From: Anthopleura xanthogrammica
Taxonomy: Eukaryota; Cnidaria; Anthozoa; Actiniaria; Actiniidae
Direction: 5' to 3'
DNA: 64,000 bases
Assembly (NCBI GenBank): GCA_964019055.1
Contig: OZ025206.1
Coordinates: forward strand, 7,631,617-7,695,616
Positions within the stretch are counted from its first letter, which is position 1. Every line of letters starts with the position of its first letter. The translations under genes were made by a program, and so were the position numbers. Positions 48,705 to 61,872 of the stretch are shown piece after piece. The notes below the pieces were generated by a model. That model saw nothing but the letters and a program-made list of their open reading frames with translations, had not been told where the DNA came from and made no database searches.

Positions 48705-50016
48705 TCATGAAAATACCTCTTGAGATAAAAACACGACTTTTTGGCGAAAAAAAATTCGGTTTTGACTGAGTAAAGGTGCTTTTTGGTCAAAAAGGCTGTT
48801 TTTTGCTGACCAAATTGGAAATTTGCTGAGAATTTTCTTTTGCTCGAAACACGACGTTTTCACTGCTAAACGCAAGTTTTGGCCGGGAAAAGCACATTTT
48901 GGGTGTCCAAAACACTGTTTTGCTGGAAAAAAAAGCTTTTTAGCCCAAAAAACTGAAAAATGGCCATTTTGGCTCTCAAAACCAGGTTTTTCGCTTACGG
49001 CGTCACCTGTTTGCTGAAACCCCACTTTTTGCTCATGAAAATACCTCTTGAGATAAAAACACGACTTTTTGGCGAAAAAAAATTCGGTTTTGACTGAGTA
49101 AAGGTGCTTTTTGGTCAAAAAAGCTGTTTTTTGCTGACCAAAATGGAAACTTGCTGAGAATTTTCTTTTGCTCGAAACACGACGTTTTCACTGCTAAACG
49201 CAAGTTTTGGCCGGGAAAAGCACATTTTGGGTGTCCAAAACACTGTTTTGCTGGAAAAAAAAGCTTTTTAGCCCAAAAAACTGAAAAATGGCCATTTTGG
49301 CTCTCAAAACCAGGTTTTTCGCTTACGGCGTCACCTGTTTGCTGAAACCCCCACTTTTTGCTCATGAAAATACCTCTTGAGATAAAAACACGACTTTTTG
49401 GCAAAAAAAATTCGGTTTTCACTGAGTAAAGGTGCTTTTTGGTCAAAAAAGCTGTTTTTTGCTGACCAAATTGGAAATTTGCTGAGAATTTTCTTTTGCT
49501 CGAAACACGACGTTTTCACTGCTAAACGCAAGTTTTGGCCGGGAAAAGCACATTTTGGGTGTCCAAAACACTGTTTTGCTGGGAAAAAAAACTTTTTAGC
49601 CCAAAAAACTGAAAAATGGCCATTTTGGCTCTCAAAACCAGGTTTTTCGCTTACGGCGTCACCTGTTTGCTGAAACCCCCACTTTTTGCTCATGAAAATA
49701 CCTCGAGATAAAAACACGACTTTTTGGCGAAAAAAAATTCGGTTTTGACTGAGTAAAGGTGCTTTTTGGTCAAAAAAGCTGTTTTTTGCTGACCAAATTG
49801 GAAATTTGCTGAGAATTTTCTTTTGCTCGAAACACGACGTTTTCACTGCTAAACGCAAGTTTTGGCCGGGAAAAGCACATTTTGGGTGTCCAAAACACTG
49901 TTTTGCTGGAAAAAAAAGCTTTTTAGCCCAAAAAACTGAAAAATGGCCATTTTGGCTCTCAAAACCAGGTTTTTCGCTTACGGCGTCACCTGTTTGCTGA
50001 AACCCCCACTTTTTGC
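48705..50016. repeat. Cluster of shortened units (328, 329, 328, 327 bp)
   Basis: The unit at 48705 loses one C at its end (GAAACCCCAC). The unit at 49033 is full length but shares AAACTTGC with 48046, three units away. The unit at 49362 loses one base (GGCAAAAAAAATTCGG) and its HindIII palindrome (GGGAAAAAAAACTTTTT). The unit at 49690 loses two bases, giving CCTCGAGATA and the only XhoI site seen (49702-49707). This is the densest run of length loss in the array. Confidence 0.92.
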
Positions 50017-50345
50017 TCATGAAAATACCTCTTGAGATAAAAACACGACTTTTTGGCGAAAAAAAATTCGGTTTTGACTGAGTAAAGGTGCTTTTTGGTC
50101 AAAAAAGCTGTTTTTTGCTGACCAAATTGGAAATTTGCTGAGAATTTTCTTTTGCTCGAAACACGACGTTTTCACTGCTAAACGCAAGTTTTGGCCGGGA
50201 AAAGCACATTTTGGGTGTCCAAAACACTGTTTTGCTGGAAAAAAAAGCTTTTTAGCCCAAAAAACTGAAAAATGGCCATTTTGGCTCTCAAAACCAGGTT
50301 TTTCGCTTACGGCGTCACCTGTTTGCTGAAACCCCCACTTTTTGC
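50017..50345. repeat. Single consensus-like unit
   Basis: A plain 329-bp unit between the shortened cluster and the five-unit repeat. Confidence 0.9.
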
Positions 50346-51993
50346 TCATGAAAATACCTCTTGAGATAAAAACACGACTTTTTGGCGAAAAAAAATTCGG
50401 TTTTGACTGAGTAAAGGTGCTTTTTGGTCAAAAAAGCTGTTTTTTGCTGACCAAATTGGAAATTTGCTGAGAATTTTCTTTTGCTCGAAACACGACGTTT
50501 TCACTGCTAAACGCAAGTTTTGGCCGGGAAAAGCACATTTTGGGTGTCCAAAACACTGTTTTGCTGGAAAAAAAAGCTTTTTAGCCCAAAAAACTGAAAA
50601 ATGGCCATTTTGGCTCTCAAAACCAGGTTTTTCGCTTACGGCGTCACCTGTTTGCTGAAACCCCCACTTTTTGCTCATGAAAATACCTCTTGAGATAAAA
50701 ACACGACTTTTTGGCGAAAAAAAAATTCGGTTTTGACTGAGTAAAGGTGCTTTTTGGTCAAAAAAGCTGTTTTTTGCTGACCAAATTGGAAATTTGCTGA
50801 GAATTTTCTTTTGCTCGAAACACGACGTTTTCACTGCTAAACGCAAGTTTTGGCCGGGAAAAGCACATTTTCGGTGTCCAAAACACTGTTTTGCTGGAAA
50901 AAAAAGCTTTTTAGCCCAAAAAACTGAAAAATGGCCATTTTGGCTCTCAAAACCAGGTTTTTCGCTTACGGCGTCACCTGTTTGCTGAAACCCCCACTTT
51001 TTGCTCATGAAAATACCTCTTGAGATAAAAACACAACTTTTTGGCGAAAAAAAAATTCGGTTTTGACTGAGTAAAGGTGCTTTTTGGTCAAAAAAGCTGT
51101 TTTTTGCTGACCAAATTGGAAATTTGCTGAGAATTTTCTTTTGCTCGAAACACGACGTTTTCACTGCTAAACGCAAGTTTTGGCCGGGAAAAGCACATTT
51201 TGGGTGTCCAAAACACTGTTTTGCTGGAAAAAAAAGCTTTTTAGCCCAAAAAACTGAAAAATGGCCATTTTGGCTCTCAAAACCAGGTTTTTCGCTTACG
51301 GCGTCACCTGTTTGCTGAAACCCCCACTTTTTGCTCATGAAAATACCTCTTGAGATAAAAACACGACTTTTTGGCGAAAAAAAAATTCGGTTTTGACTGA
51401 GTAAAGGTGCTTTTTGGTCAAAAAAGCTGTTTTTTGCTGACCAAATTGGAAATTTGCTGAGAATTTTCTTTTGCTCGAAACACGACGTTTTCACTGCTAA
51501 ACGCAAGTTTTGGCCGGGAAAAGCACATTTTGGGTGTCCAAAACACTGTTTTGCTGGAAAAAAAAGCTTTTTAGCCCAAAAAACTGAAAAATGGCCATTT
51601 TGGCTCTCAAAACCAGGTTTTTCGCTTACGGCGTCACCTGTTTGCTGAAACCCCCACTTTTTGCTCATGAAAATACCTCTTGAGATAAAAACACGACTTT
51701 TTGGCGAAAAAAAATTCGGTTTTGACTGAGTAAAGGTGCTTTTTGGTCAAAAAAGCTGTTTTTTGCTGACCAAATTGGAAATTTGCTGAGAATTTTCTTT
51801 TGCTCGAAACACGACGTTTTCACTGCTAAACGCAAGTTTTGGCCGGGAAAAGCACATTTTGGGTGTCCAAAACACTGTTTTGCTGGAAAAAAAAGCTTTT
51901 TAGCCCAAAAAACTGAAAAATGGCCATTTTGGCTCTCAAAACCAGGTTTTTCGCTTACGGCGTCACCTGTTTGCTGAAACCCCCACTTTTTGC
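50346..51993. repeat. Five-unit higher-order repeat, copy 1
   Basis: The order is: plain 329; 330 with TTTTCGGTGTCC (50675); 330 with ACACAACTTTTTGG (51005); 330 without other markers (51335); plain 329 (51665). The 330-bp members all have nine As in GGCGAAAAAAAAATTCGG. Three 330-bp units in a row keep one reading frame (330 is 3 x 110). That produces a 440-codon open frame on the minus strand, which I regard as an accident of length. Confidence 0.93.
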
Positions 51994-53971
51994 TCATGAA
52001 AATACCTCTTGAGATAAAAACACGACTTTTTGGCGAAAAAAAATTCGGTTTTGACTGAGTAAAGGTGCTTTTTGGTCAAAAAAGCTGTTTTTTGCTGACC
52101 AAATTGGAAATTTGCTGAGAATTTTCTTTTGCTCGAAACACGACGTTTTCACTGCTAAACGCAAGTTTTGGCCGGGAAAAGCACATTTTGGGTGTCCAAA
52201 ACACTGTTTTGCTGGAAAAAAAAGCTTTTTAGCCCAAAAAACTGAAAAATGGCCATTTTGGCTCTCAAAACCAGGTTTTTCGCTTACGGCGTCACCTGTT
52301 TGCTGAAACCCCCACTTTTTGCTCATGAAAATACCTCTTGAGATAAAAACACGACTTTTTGGCGAAAAAAAAATTCGGTTTTGACTGAGTAAAGGTGCTT
52401 TTTGGTCAAAAAAGCTGTTTTTTGCTGACCAAATTGGAAATTTGCTGAGAATTTTCTTTTGCTCGAAACACGACGTTTTCACTGCTAAACGCAAGTTTTG
52501 GCCGGGAAAAGCACATTTTCGGTGTCCAAAACACTGTTTTGCTGGAAAAAAAAGCTTTTTAGCCCAAAAAACTGAAAAATGGCCATTTTGGCTCTCAAAA
52601 CCAGGTTTTTCGCTTACGGCGTCACCTGTTTGCTGAAACCCCCACTTTTTGCTCATGAAAATACCTCTTGAGATAAAAACACAACTTTTTGGCGAAAAAA
52701 AAATTCGGTTTTGACTGAGTAAAGGTGCTTTTTGGTCAAAAAAGCTGTTTTTTGCTGACCAAATTGGAAATTTGCTGAGAATTTTCTTTTGCTCGAAACA
52801 CGACGTTTTCACTGCTAAACGCAAGTTTTGGCCGGGAAAAGCACATTTTGGGTGTCCAAAACACTGTTTTGCTGGAAAAAAAAGCTTTTTAGCCCAAAAA
52901 ACTGAAAAATGGCCATTTTGGCTCTCAAAACCAGGTTTTTCGCTTACGGCGTCACCTGTTTGCTGAAACCCCCACTTTTTGCTCATGAAAATACCTCTTG
53001 AGATAAAAACACAACTTTTTGGCGAAAAAAAAATTCGGTTTTGACTGAGTAAAGGTGCTTTTTGGTCAAAAAAGCTGTTTTTTGCTGACCAAATTGGAAA
53101 TTTGCTGAGAATTTTCTTTTGCTCGAAACACGACGTTTTCACTGCTAAACGCAAGTTTTGGCCGGGAAAAGCACATTTTGGGTGTCCAAAACACTGTTTT
53201 GCTGGAAAAAAAAGCTTTTTAGCCCAAAAAACTGAAAAATGGCCATTTTGGCTCTCAAAACCAGGTTTTTCGCTTACGGCGTCACCTGTTTGCTGAAACC
53301 CCCACTTTTTGCTCATGAAAATACCTCTTGAGATAAAAACACGACTTTTTGGCGAAAAAAAAATTCGGTTTTGACTGAGTAAAGGTGCTTTTTGGTCAAA
53401 AAAGCTGTTTTTTGCTGACCAAATTGGAAATTTGCTGAGAATTTTCTTTTGCTCGAAACACGACGTTTTCACTGCTAAACGCAAGTTTTGGCCGGGAAAA
53501 GCACATTTTGGGTGTCCAAAACACTGTTTTGCTGGAAAAAAAAGCTTTTTAGCCCAAAAAACTGAAAAATGGCCATTTTGGCTCTCAAAACCAGGTTTTT
53601 CGCTTACGGCGTCACCTGTTTGCTGAAACCCCCACTTTTTGCTCATGAAAATACCTCTTGAGATAAAAACACGACTTTTTGGCGAAAAAAAATTCGGTTT
53701 TGACTGAGTAAAGGTGCTTTTTGGTCAAAAAAGCTGTTTTTTGCTGACCAAATTGGAAATTTGCTGAGAATTTTCTTTTGCTCGAAACACGACGTTTTCA
53801 CTGCTAAACGCAAGTTTTGGCCGGGAAAAGCACATTTTGGGTGTCCAAAACACTGTTTTGCTGGAAAAAAAAGCTTTTTAGCCCAAAAAACTGAAAAATG
53901 GCCATTTTGGCTCTCAAAACCAGGTTTTTCGCTTACGGCGTCACCTGTTTGCTGAAACCCCCACTTTTTGC
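51994..53971. repeat. Six-unit derivative of the five-unit repeat, copy 2
   Basis: The order repeats copy 1 with one extra unit: plain 329 (51994); 330 with TTTTCGGTGTCC (52323); two 330-bp units with ACACAACTTTTTGG (52653 and 52983); 330 plain (53313); 329 plain (53643). One unit was duplicated after, or during, the five-unit duplication. The four consecutive 330-bp units give a 550-codon minus-strand open frame. Confidence 0.93.
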
Positions 53972-56900
53972 TCATGAAAATACCTCTTGAGATAAAAACA
54001 CGACTTTTTGGCGAAAAAAAATTCGGTTTTGACTGAGTAAAGGTGCTTTTTGGTCAAAAAAGCTGTTTTTTGCTGACCAAATTGGAAATTTGCTGAGAAT
54101 TTTCTTTTGCTCGAAACACGACGTTTTCACTGCTAAACGCAAGTTTTGGCCGGGAAAAGCACATTTTGGGTGTCCAAAACACTGTTTTGCTGGAAAAAAA
54201 AGCTTTTTAGCCCAAAAAACTGAAAAATGGCCATTTTGGCTCTCAAAACCAGGTTTTTCGCTTACGGCGTCACCTGTTTGCTGAAACCCCCACTTTTTGC
54301 TCATGAAAATACCTCTTGAGATAAAAACACGACTTTTTGGCGAAAACAAATTCGGTTTTGACTGAGTAAAGGTGCTTTTTGGTCAAAAAAGCTGTTTTTT
54401 GCTGACCAAATTGGAAATTTGCTGAGAATTTTCTTTTGCTCGAAACACGACGTTTTCACTGCTAAACGCAAGTTTTGGCCGGGAAAAGCACATTTTGGGT
54501 GTCCAAAACACTGTTTTGCTGGAAAAAAAAGCTTTTTAGCCCAAAAAACTGAAAAATGGCCATTTTGGCTCTCAAAACCAGGTTTTTCGCTTACGGCGTC
54601 ACCTGTTTGCTGAAACCCCCACTTTTTGCTCATGAAAATACCTCTTGAGATAAAAACACGACTTTTTGGCGAAAAAAAATTCGGTTTTGACTGAGTAAAG
54701 GTGCTTTTTGGTCAAAAAAGCTGTTTTTTGCTGACCAAATTGGAAATTTGCTGAGAATTTTCTTTTGCTCGAAACACGACGTTTTCACTGCTAAACGCAA
54801 GTTTTGGCCGGGAAAAGCACATTTTGGGTGTCCAAAACACTGTTTTGCTGGAAAAAAAAGCTTTTTAGCCCAAAAAACTGAAAAATGGCCATTTTGGCTC
54901 TCAAAACCAGGTTTTTCGCTTACGGCGTCACCTGTTTGCTGAAACCCCCACTTTTTGCTCATGAAAATACCTCTTGAGATAAAAACACGACTTTTTGGCG
55001 AAAAAAAATTCGGTTTTGACTGAGTAAAGGTGCTTTTTGGTCAAAAAAGCTGTTTTTTGCTGACCAAATTGGAAATTTGCTGAGAATTTTCTTTTGCTCG
55101 AAACACGACGTTTTCACTGCTAAACGCAAGTTTTGGCCGGGAAAAGCACATTTTGGGTGTCCAAAACACTGTTTTGCTGGAAAAAAAAGCTTTTTAGCCC
55201 AAAAAACTGAAAAATGGCCATTTTGGCTCTCAAAACCAGGTTTTTCGCTTACGGCGTCACCTGTTTGCTGAAACCCCCACTTTTTGCTCATGAAAATACC
55301 TCTTGAGATAAAAACACGACTTTTTGGCGAAAAAAAATTCGGTTTTGACTGAGTAAAGGTGCTTTTTGGTCAAAAAAGCTGTTTTTTGCTGACCAAATTG
55401 GAAATTTGCTGAGAATTTTCTTTTGCTCGAAACACGACGTTTTCACTGCTAAACGCAAGTTTTGGCCGGGAAAAGCACATTTTGGGTGTCCAAAACACTG
55501 TTTTGCTGGAAAAAAAAGCTTTTTAGCCCAAAAAACTGAAAAATGGCCATTTTGGCTCTCAAAACCAGGTTTTTCGCTTACGGCGTCACCTGTTTGCTGA
55601 AACCCCCACTTTTTGCTCATGAAAATACCTCTTGAGATAAAAACACGACTTTTTGGCGAAAAAAAATTCGGTTTTGACTGAGTAAAGGTGCTTTTTGGTC
55701 AAAAAAGCTGTTTTTTGCTGACCAAATTGGAAATTTGCTGAGAATTTTCTTTTGCTCGAAACACGACGTTTTCACTGCTAAACGCAAGTTTTGGCCGGGA
55801 AAAGCACATTTTGGGTGTCCAAAACACTGTTTTGCTGGAAAAAAAAGCTTTTTAGCCCAAAAAACTGAAAAATGGCCATTTTGGCTCTCAAAACCAGGTT
55901 TTTCGCTTACGGCGTCACCTGTTTGCTGTAACCCCCACTTTTTGCTCATGAAAATACCTCTTGAGATAAAAACACGACTTTTTGGCGAAAAAAAATTCGG
56001 TTTTGACTGAGTAAAGGTGCTTTTTGGTCAAAAAAGCTGTTTTTTGCTGACCAAATTGGAAATTTGCTGAGAATTTTCTTTTGCTCGAAACACGACGTTT
56101 TCACTGCTAAACGCAAGTTTTGGCCGGGAAAAGCACATTTTGGGTGTCCAAAACACTGTTTTGCTGGAAAAAAAAGCTTTTTAGCCCAAAAAACTGAAAA
56201 ATGGCCATTTTGGCTCTCAAAACCAGGTTTTTCGCTTACGGCGTCACCTGTTTGCTGAAACCCCCACTTTTTGCTCATGAAAATACCTCTTGAGATAAAA
56301 ACACGACTTTTTGGCGAAAAAAAAATTCGGTTTTGACTGAGTAAAGGTGCTTTTTGGTCAAAAAAGCTGTTTTTTGCTGACCAAATTGGAAATTTGCTGA
56401 GAATTTTCTTTTGCTTGAAACACGACGTTTTCACTGCTAAACGCAAGTTTTGGCCGGGAAAAGCACATTTTGGGTGTCCAAAACACTGTTTTGCTGGAAA
56501 AAAAAGCTTTTTAGCCCAAAAAACTGAAAAATGGCCATTTTGGCTCTCAAAACCAGGTTTTTCGCTTACGGCGTCACCTGTTTGCTGAAACCCCCACTTT
56601 TTGCTCATGAAAATACCTCTTGAGATAAAAACACGACTTTTTGGCGAAAAAAAATTCGGTTTTGACTGAGTAAAGGTGCTTTTTGGTCAAAAAAGCTGTT
56701 TTTTGCTGACCAAATTGGAAATTTGCTGAGAATTTTCTTTTGCTCGAAACACGACGTTTTCACTGCTAAACGCAAGTTTTGGCCGGGAAAAGCACATTTT
56801 GGGTGTCCAAAACACTGTTTTGCTGGAAAAAAAAGCTTTTTAGCCCAAAAAACTGAAAAATGGCCATTTTGGCTCTCAAAACCAGGTTTTTCGCTTACGG

Positions 56901-57920
56901 CGTCACCTGTTTGCTGAAACCCCCACTTTTTGCTCATGAAAATACCTCTTGAGATAAAAACACGACTTTTTGGCGAAAAAAAATTCGGTTTTGACTGAGT
57001 AAAGGTGCTTTTTGGTCAAAAAAGCTGTTTTTTGCTCACCAAATTGGAAATTTGCTGAGAATTTTCTTTTGCTCGAAACACGACGTTTTCACTGCTAAAC
57101 GCAAGTTTTGGCCGGGAAAAGCACATTTTGGGTGTCCAAAACACTGTTTTGCTGGAAAAAAAAGCTTTTTAGCCCAAAAAACTGAAAAATGGCCATTTTG
57201 GCTCTCAAAAAAAGGTTTTTCGCTTACGGCGTCACCTGTTTGCTGAAACCCCCACTTTTTGCTCATGAAAATACCTCTTGAGATAAAAACACGACTTTTT
57301 GGCGAAAAAAAATTCGGTTTTGACTGAGTAAAGGTGCTTTTTGGTCAAAAAAGCTGTTTTTTGCTGACCAAATTGGAAATTTGCTGAGAATTTTCTTTTG
57401 CTCGAAACACGACGTTTTCACTGCTAAACGCAAGTTTTGGCCGGGAAAAGCACATTTTGGGTGTCCAAAACACTGTTTTGCTGGAAAGAAAAGCTTTTTA
57501 GCCCAAAAAACTGAAAAATGGCCATTTTGGCTCTCAAAACCAGGTTTTTCGCTTACGGCGTCACCTGTTTGCTGAAACCCCCACTTTTTGCTCATGAAAA
57601 TACCTCTTGAGATAAAAACACGACTTTTTGGCGAAAAAAAATTCGGTTTTGACTGAGTAAAGGTGCTTTTTGGTCAAAAAAGCTGTTTTTTGCTGACCAA
57701 ATTGGAAATTTGCTGAGAATTTTCTTTTGCTCGAAACACGACGTTTTCACTGCTAAACGCAAGTTTTGGCCGGGAAAAGCACATTTTGGGTGTCCAAAAC
57801 ACTGTTTTGCTGGAAAAAAAAGCTTTTTAGCCCAAAAAACTGAAAAATGGCCATTTTGGCTCTCAAAACCAGGTTTTTCGCTTACGGCGTCACCTGTTTG
57901 CTGAAACCCCCACTTTTTGC
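53972..57920. repeat. Twelve near-consensus units
   Basis: A homogeneous block. Singletons are AAAACAAATTCGG (54301), GCTGTAACCCCC (end of the unit at 55617), a 330-bp unit with TTGCTTGAAAC (56275), GCTCACC and CAAAAAAAGG (56934), and GGAAAGAAAAGC (57263). There is no higher-order order. Confidence 0.9.
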
Positions 57921-59236
57921 TCATGAAAATACCTCTTGAGATAAAAACACGACTTTTTGGCGAAAAAAAATTCGGTTTTGACTGAGTAAAGGTGCTTTTT
58001 GGTCAAAAAAGCTGTTTTTTGCTGACCAAATTGGAAATTTGCTGAGAATTTTCTTTTGCTCGAAACACGACGTTTTCACTGCTAAACGCAAGTTTTGGCC
58101 GGGAAAAGCACATTTTGGGTGTCCAAAACACTGTTTTGCTGGAAAAAAAAGCTTTTTAGCCCAAAAAACTGAAAAATGGCCATGTTGGCTCTCAAAACCA
58201 GGTTTTTCGCTTACGGCGTCACCTGTTTGCTGAAACCCCCACTTTTTGCTCATGAAAATACCTCTTGAGATAAAAACACGACTTTTTGGCGAAAAAAAAT
58301 TCGGTTTTGACTGAGTAAAGGTGCTTTTTGGTCAAAAAAGCTGTTTTTTGCTGACCAAATTGGAAATTTGCTGAGAATTTTCTTTTGCTCGAAACACGAC
58401 GTTTTCACTGCTAAACGCAAGTTTTGGCCGGGAAAAGCACATTTAGGGTGTCCAAAACACTGTTTTGCTGGAAAAAAAAGCTTTTTAGCCCAAAAAACTG
58501 AAAAATGGCCATTTTGGCTCTCAAAACCAGGTTTTTCGCTTACGGCGTCACCTGTTTGCTGAAACCCCCACTTTTTGCTCATGAAAATACCTCTTGAGAT
58601 AAAAACACGACTTTTTGGCGAAAAAAAATTCGGTTTTGACTGAGTAAAGGTGCTTTTTGGTCAAAAAAGCTGTTTTTTGCTGACCAAATTGGAAATTTGC
58701 TGAGAATTTTCTTTTGCTCGAAACACGACGTTTTCACTGCTAAACGCAAGTTTTGGCCGGGAAAAGCACATTTTGGGTGTCCAAAACACTGTTTTGCTGG
58801 AAAAAAAAGCTTTTTAGCCCAAAAAACTGAAAAATGGCCATGTTGGCTCTCAAAACCAGGTTTTTCGCTTACGGCGTCACCTGTTTGCTGAAACCCCCAC
58901 TTTTTGCTCATGAAAATACCTCTTGAGATAAAAACACGACTTTTTGGCGAAAAAAAATTCGGTTTTGACTGAGTAAAGGTGCTTTTTGGTCAAAAAAGCT
59001 GTTTTTTGCTGACCAAATTGGAAATTTGCTGAGAATTTTCTTTTGCTCGAAACACGACGTTTTCACTGCTAAACGCAAGTTTTGGCCGGGAAAAGCACAT
59101 TTAGGGTGTCCAAAACACTGTTTTGCTGGAAAAAAAAGCTTTTTAGCCCAAAAAACTGAAAAATGGCCATTTTGGCTCTCAAAACCAGGTTTTTCGCTTA
59201 CGGCGTCACCTGTTTGCTGAAACCCCCACTTTTTGC
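57921..59236. repeat. Two-unit higher-order repeat, two copies (658 bp)
   Basis: Units at 57921 and 58579 have GGCCATGTTGG. Units at 58250 and 58908 have CACATTTAGGG. The dimers 57921-58578 and 58579-59236 look the same at all markers. Confidence 0.93.
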
Positions 59237-59565
59237 TCATGAAAATACCTCTTGAGATAAAAACACGACTTTTTGGCGAAAAAAAATTCGGTTTTGACTG
59301 AGTAAAGGTGCTTTTTGGTCAAAAAAGCTGTTTTTTGCTGACCAAATTGGAAATTTGCTGAGAATTTTCTTTTGCTCGAAACACGACGTTTTCACTGCTA
59401 AACGCAAGTTTTGGCCGGGAAAAGCACATTTTGGGTGTCCAAAACACTGTTTTGCTGGAAAAAAAAGCTTTTTAGCCCAAAAAACTGAAAAATGGCCATT
59501 TTGGCTCTCAAAACCAGGTTTTTCGCTTACGGCGTCACCTGTTTGCTGAAACCCCCACTTTTTGC
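59237..59565. repeat. Single consensus-like unit between two dimer families
   Basis: A plain 329-bp unit separating the 658-bp and 659-bp dimer families. Confidence 0.9.
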
Positions 59566-61872
59566 TCATGAAAATACCTCTTGAGATAAAAACACGACTT
59601 TTTGGCGAAAAAAAATTCGGTTTTGACTGAGTAAAGGTGCTTTTTGGTCAAAAAAGCTGTTTTTTGCTGACCAAATTGGAAATTTGCTGAGAATTTTCTT
59701 TTGCTCGAAACACGACGTTTTCACTGCTAAACGCAAGTTTTGGCCGGGAAAAGCACATTTTGGGTGTCCAAAACACTGTTTTGCTGGAAAAAAAAAGCTT
59801 TTTAGCCCAAAAAACTGAAAAATGGCCATTTTGGCTCTCAAAACCAGGTTTTTCGCTTACGGCGTCACCTGTTTGCTGAAACCCCCACTTTTTGCTCATG
59901 AAAATACCTCTTGAGATAAAAACACGACTTTTTGGCGAAAAAAAATTCGGTTTTGACTGAGTAAAGGTGCTTTTTGGTCAAAAAAGCTGTTTTTTGCTGA
60001 CCAAATTGGAAATTTGCTGAGAATTTTCTTTTGCTCGAAACACGACGTTTTCACTGCTAAACGCAAGTTTTGGCCGGGAAAAGCACATTTAGGGTGTCCA
60101 AAACACTGTTTTGCTGGAAAAAAAAGCTTTTTAGCCCAAAAAACTGAAAAATGGCCATTTTGGCTCTCAAAACCAGGTTTTTCGCTTACGGCGTCACCTG
60201 TTTGCTGAAACCCCCACTTTTTGCTCATGAAAATACCTCTTGAGATAAAAACACGACTTTTTGGCGAAAAAAAATTCGGTTTTGACTGAGTAAAGGTGCT
60301 TTTTGGTCAAAAAAGCTGTTTTTTGCTGACCAAATTGGAAATTTGCTGAGAATTTTCTTTTGCTCGAAACACGACGTTTTCACTGCTAAACGCAAGTTTT
60401 GGCCGGGAAAAGCACATTTTGGGTGTCCAAAACACTGTTTTGCTGGAAAAAAAAAGCTTTTTAGCCCAAAAAACTGAAAAATGGCCATTTTGGCTCTCAA
60501 AACCAGGTTTTTCGCTTACGGCGTCACCTGTTTGCTGAAACCCCCACTTTTTGCTCATGAAAATACCTCTTGAGATAAAAACACGACTTTTTGGCGAAAA
60601 AAAATTCGGTTTTGACTGAGTAAAGGTGCTTTTTGGTCAAAAAAGCTGTTTTTTGCTGACCAAATTGGAAATTTGCTGAGAATTTTCTTTTGCTCGAAAC
60701 ACGACGTTTTCACTGCTAAACGCAAGTTTTGGCCGGGAAAAGCACATTTAGGGTGTCCAAAACACTGTTTTGCTGGAAAAAAAAGCTTTTTAGCCCAAAA
60801 AACTGAAAAATGGCCATTTTGGCTCTCAAAACCAGGTTTTTCGCTTACGGCGTCACCTGTTTGCTGAAACCCCCACTTTTTGCTCATGAAAATACCTCTT
60901 GAGATAAAAACACGACTTTTTGGCGAAAAAAAATTCGGTTTTGACTGAGTAAAGGTGCTTTTTGGTCAAAAAAGCTGTTTTTTGCTGACCAAATTGGAAA
61001 TTTGCTGAGAATTTTCTTTTGCTCGAAACACGACGTTTTCACTGCTAAACGCAAGTTTTGGCCGGGAAAAGCACATTTTGGGTGTCCAAAACACTGTTTT
61101 GCTGGAAAAAAAAAGCTTTTTAGCCCAAAAAACTGAAAAATGGCCATTTTGGCTCTCAAAACCAGGTTTTTCGCTTACGGCGTCACCTGTTTGCTGAAAC
61201 CCCCACTTTTTGCTCATGAAAATACCTCTTGAGATAAAAACACGACTTTTTGGCGAAAAAAAATTCGGTTTTGACTGAGTAAAGGTGCTTTTTGGTCAAA
61301 AAAGCTGTTTTTTGCTGACCAAATTGGAAATTTGCTGAGAATTTTCTTTTGCTCGAAACACGACGTTTTCACTGCTAAACGCAAGTTTTGGCCGGGAAAA
61401 GCACATTTAGGGTGTCCAAAACACTGTTTTGCTGGAAAAAAAAGCTTTTTAGCCCAAAAAACTGAAAAATGGCCATTTTGGCTCTCAAAACCAGGTTTTT
61501 CGCTTACGGCGTCACCTGTTTGCTGAAACCCCCACTTTTTGCTCATGAAAATACCTCTTGAGATAAAAACACGACTTTTTGGCGAAAAAAAATTCGGTTT
61601 TGACTGAGTAAAGGTGCTTTTTGGTCAAAAAAGCTGTTTTTTGCTGACCAAATTGGAAATTTGCTGAGAATTTTCTTTTGCTCGAAACACGACGTTTTCA
61701 CTGCTAAACGCAAGTTTTGGCCGGGAAAAGCACATTTTGGGTGTCCAAAACACTGTTTTGCTGGAAAAAAAAAGCTTTTTAGCCCAAAAAACTGAAAAAT
61801 GGCCATTTTGGCTCTCAAAACCAGGTTTTTCGCTTACGGCGTCACCTGTTTGCTGAAACCCCCACTTTTTGC
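59566..61872. repeat. 659-bp two-unit higher-order repeat, 3.5 copies
   Basis: Units at 59566, 60225, 60884 and 61543 are 330 bp with nine As in CTGGAAAAAAAAAGC. They alternate with 329-bp units carrying CACATTTAGGG (59896, 60555, 61214). The second marker is shared with the preceding 658-bp dimers, so the two families are related. The nine-A partner replaced the ATGTTGG partner before this expansion. Confidence 0.94.

Noticed and set aside
50346..53646. 440- and 550-codon minus-strand open frames
   Set aside because: They result from runs of 330-bp units that keep frame. The same sequence in 329-bp units is broken up, and there is no promoter, splice or domain evidence.
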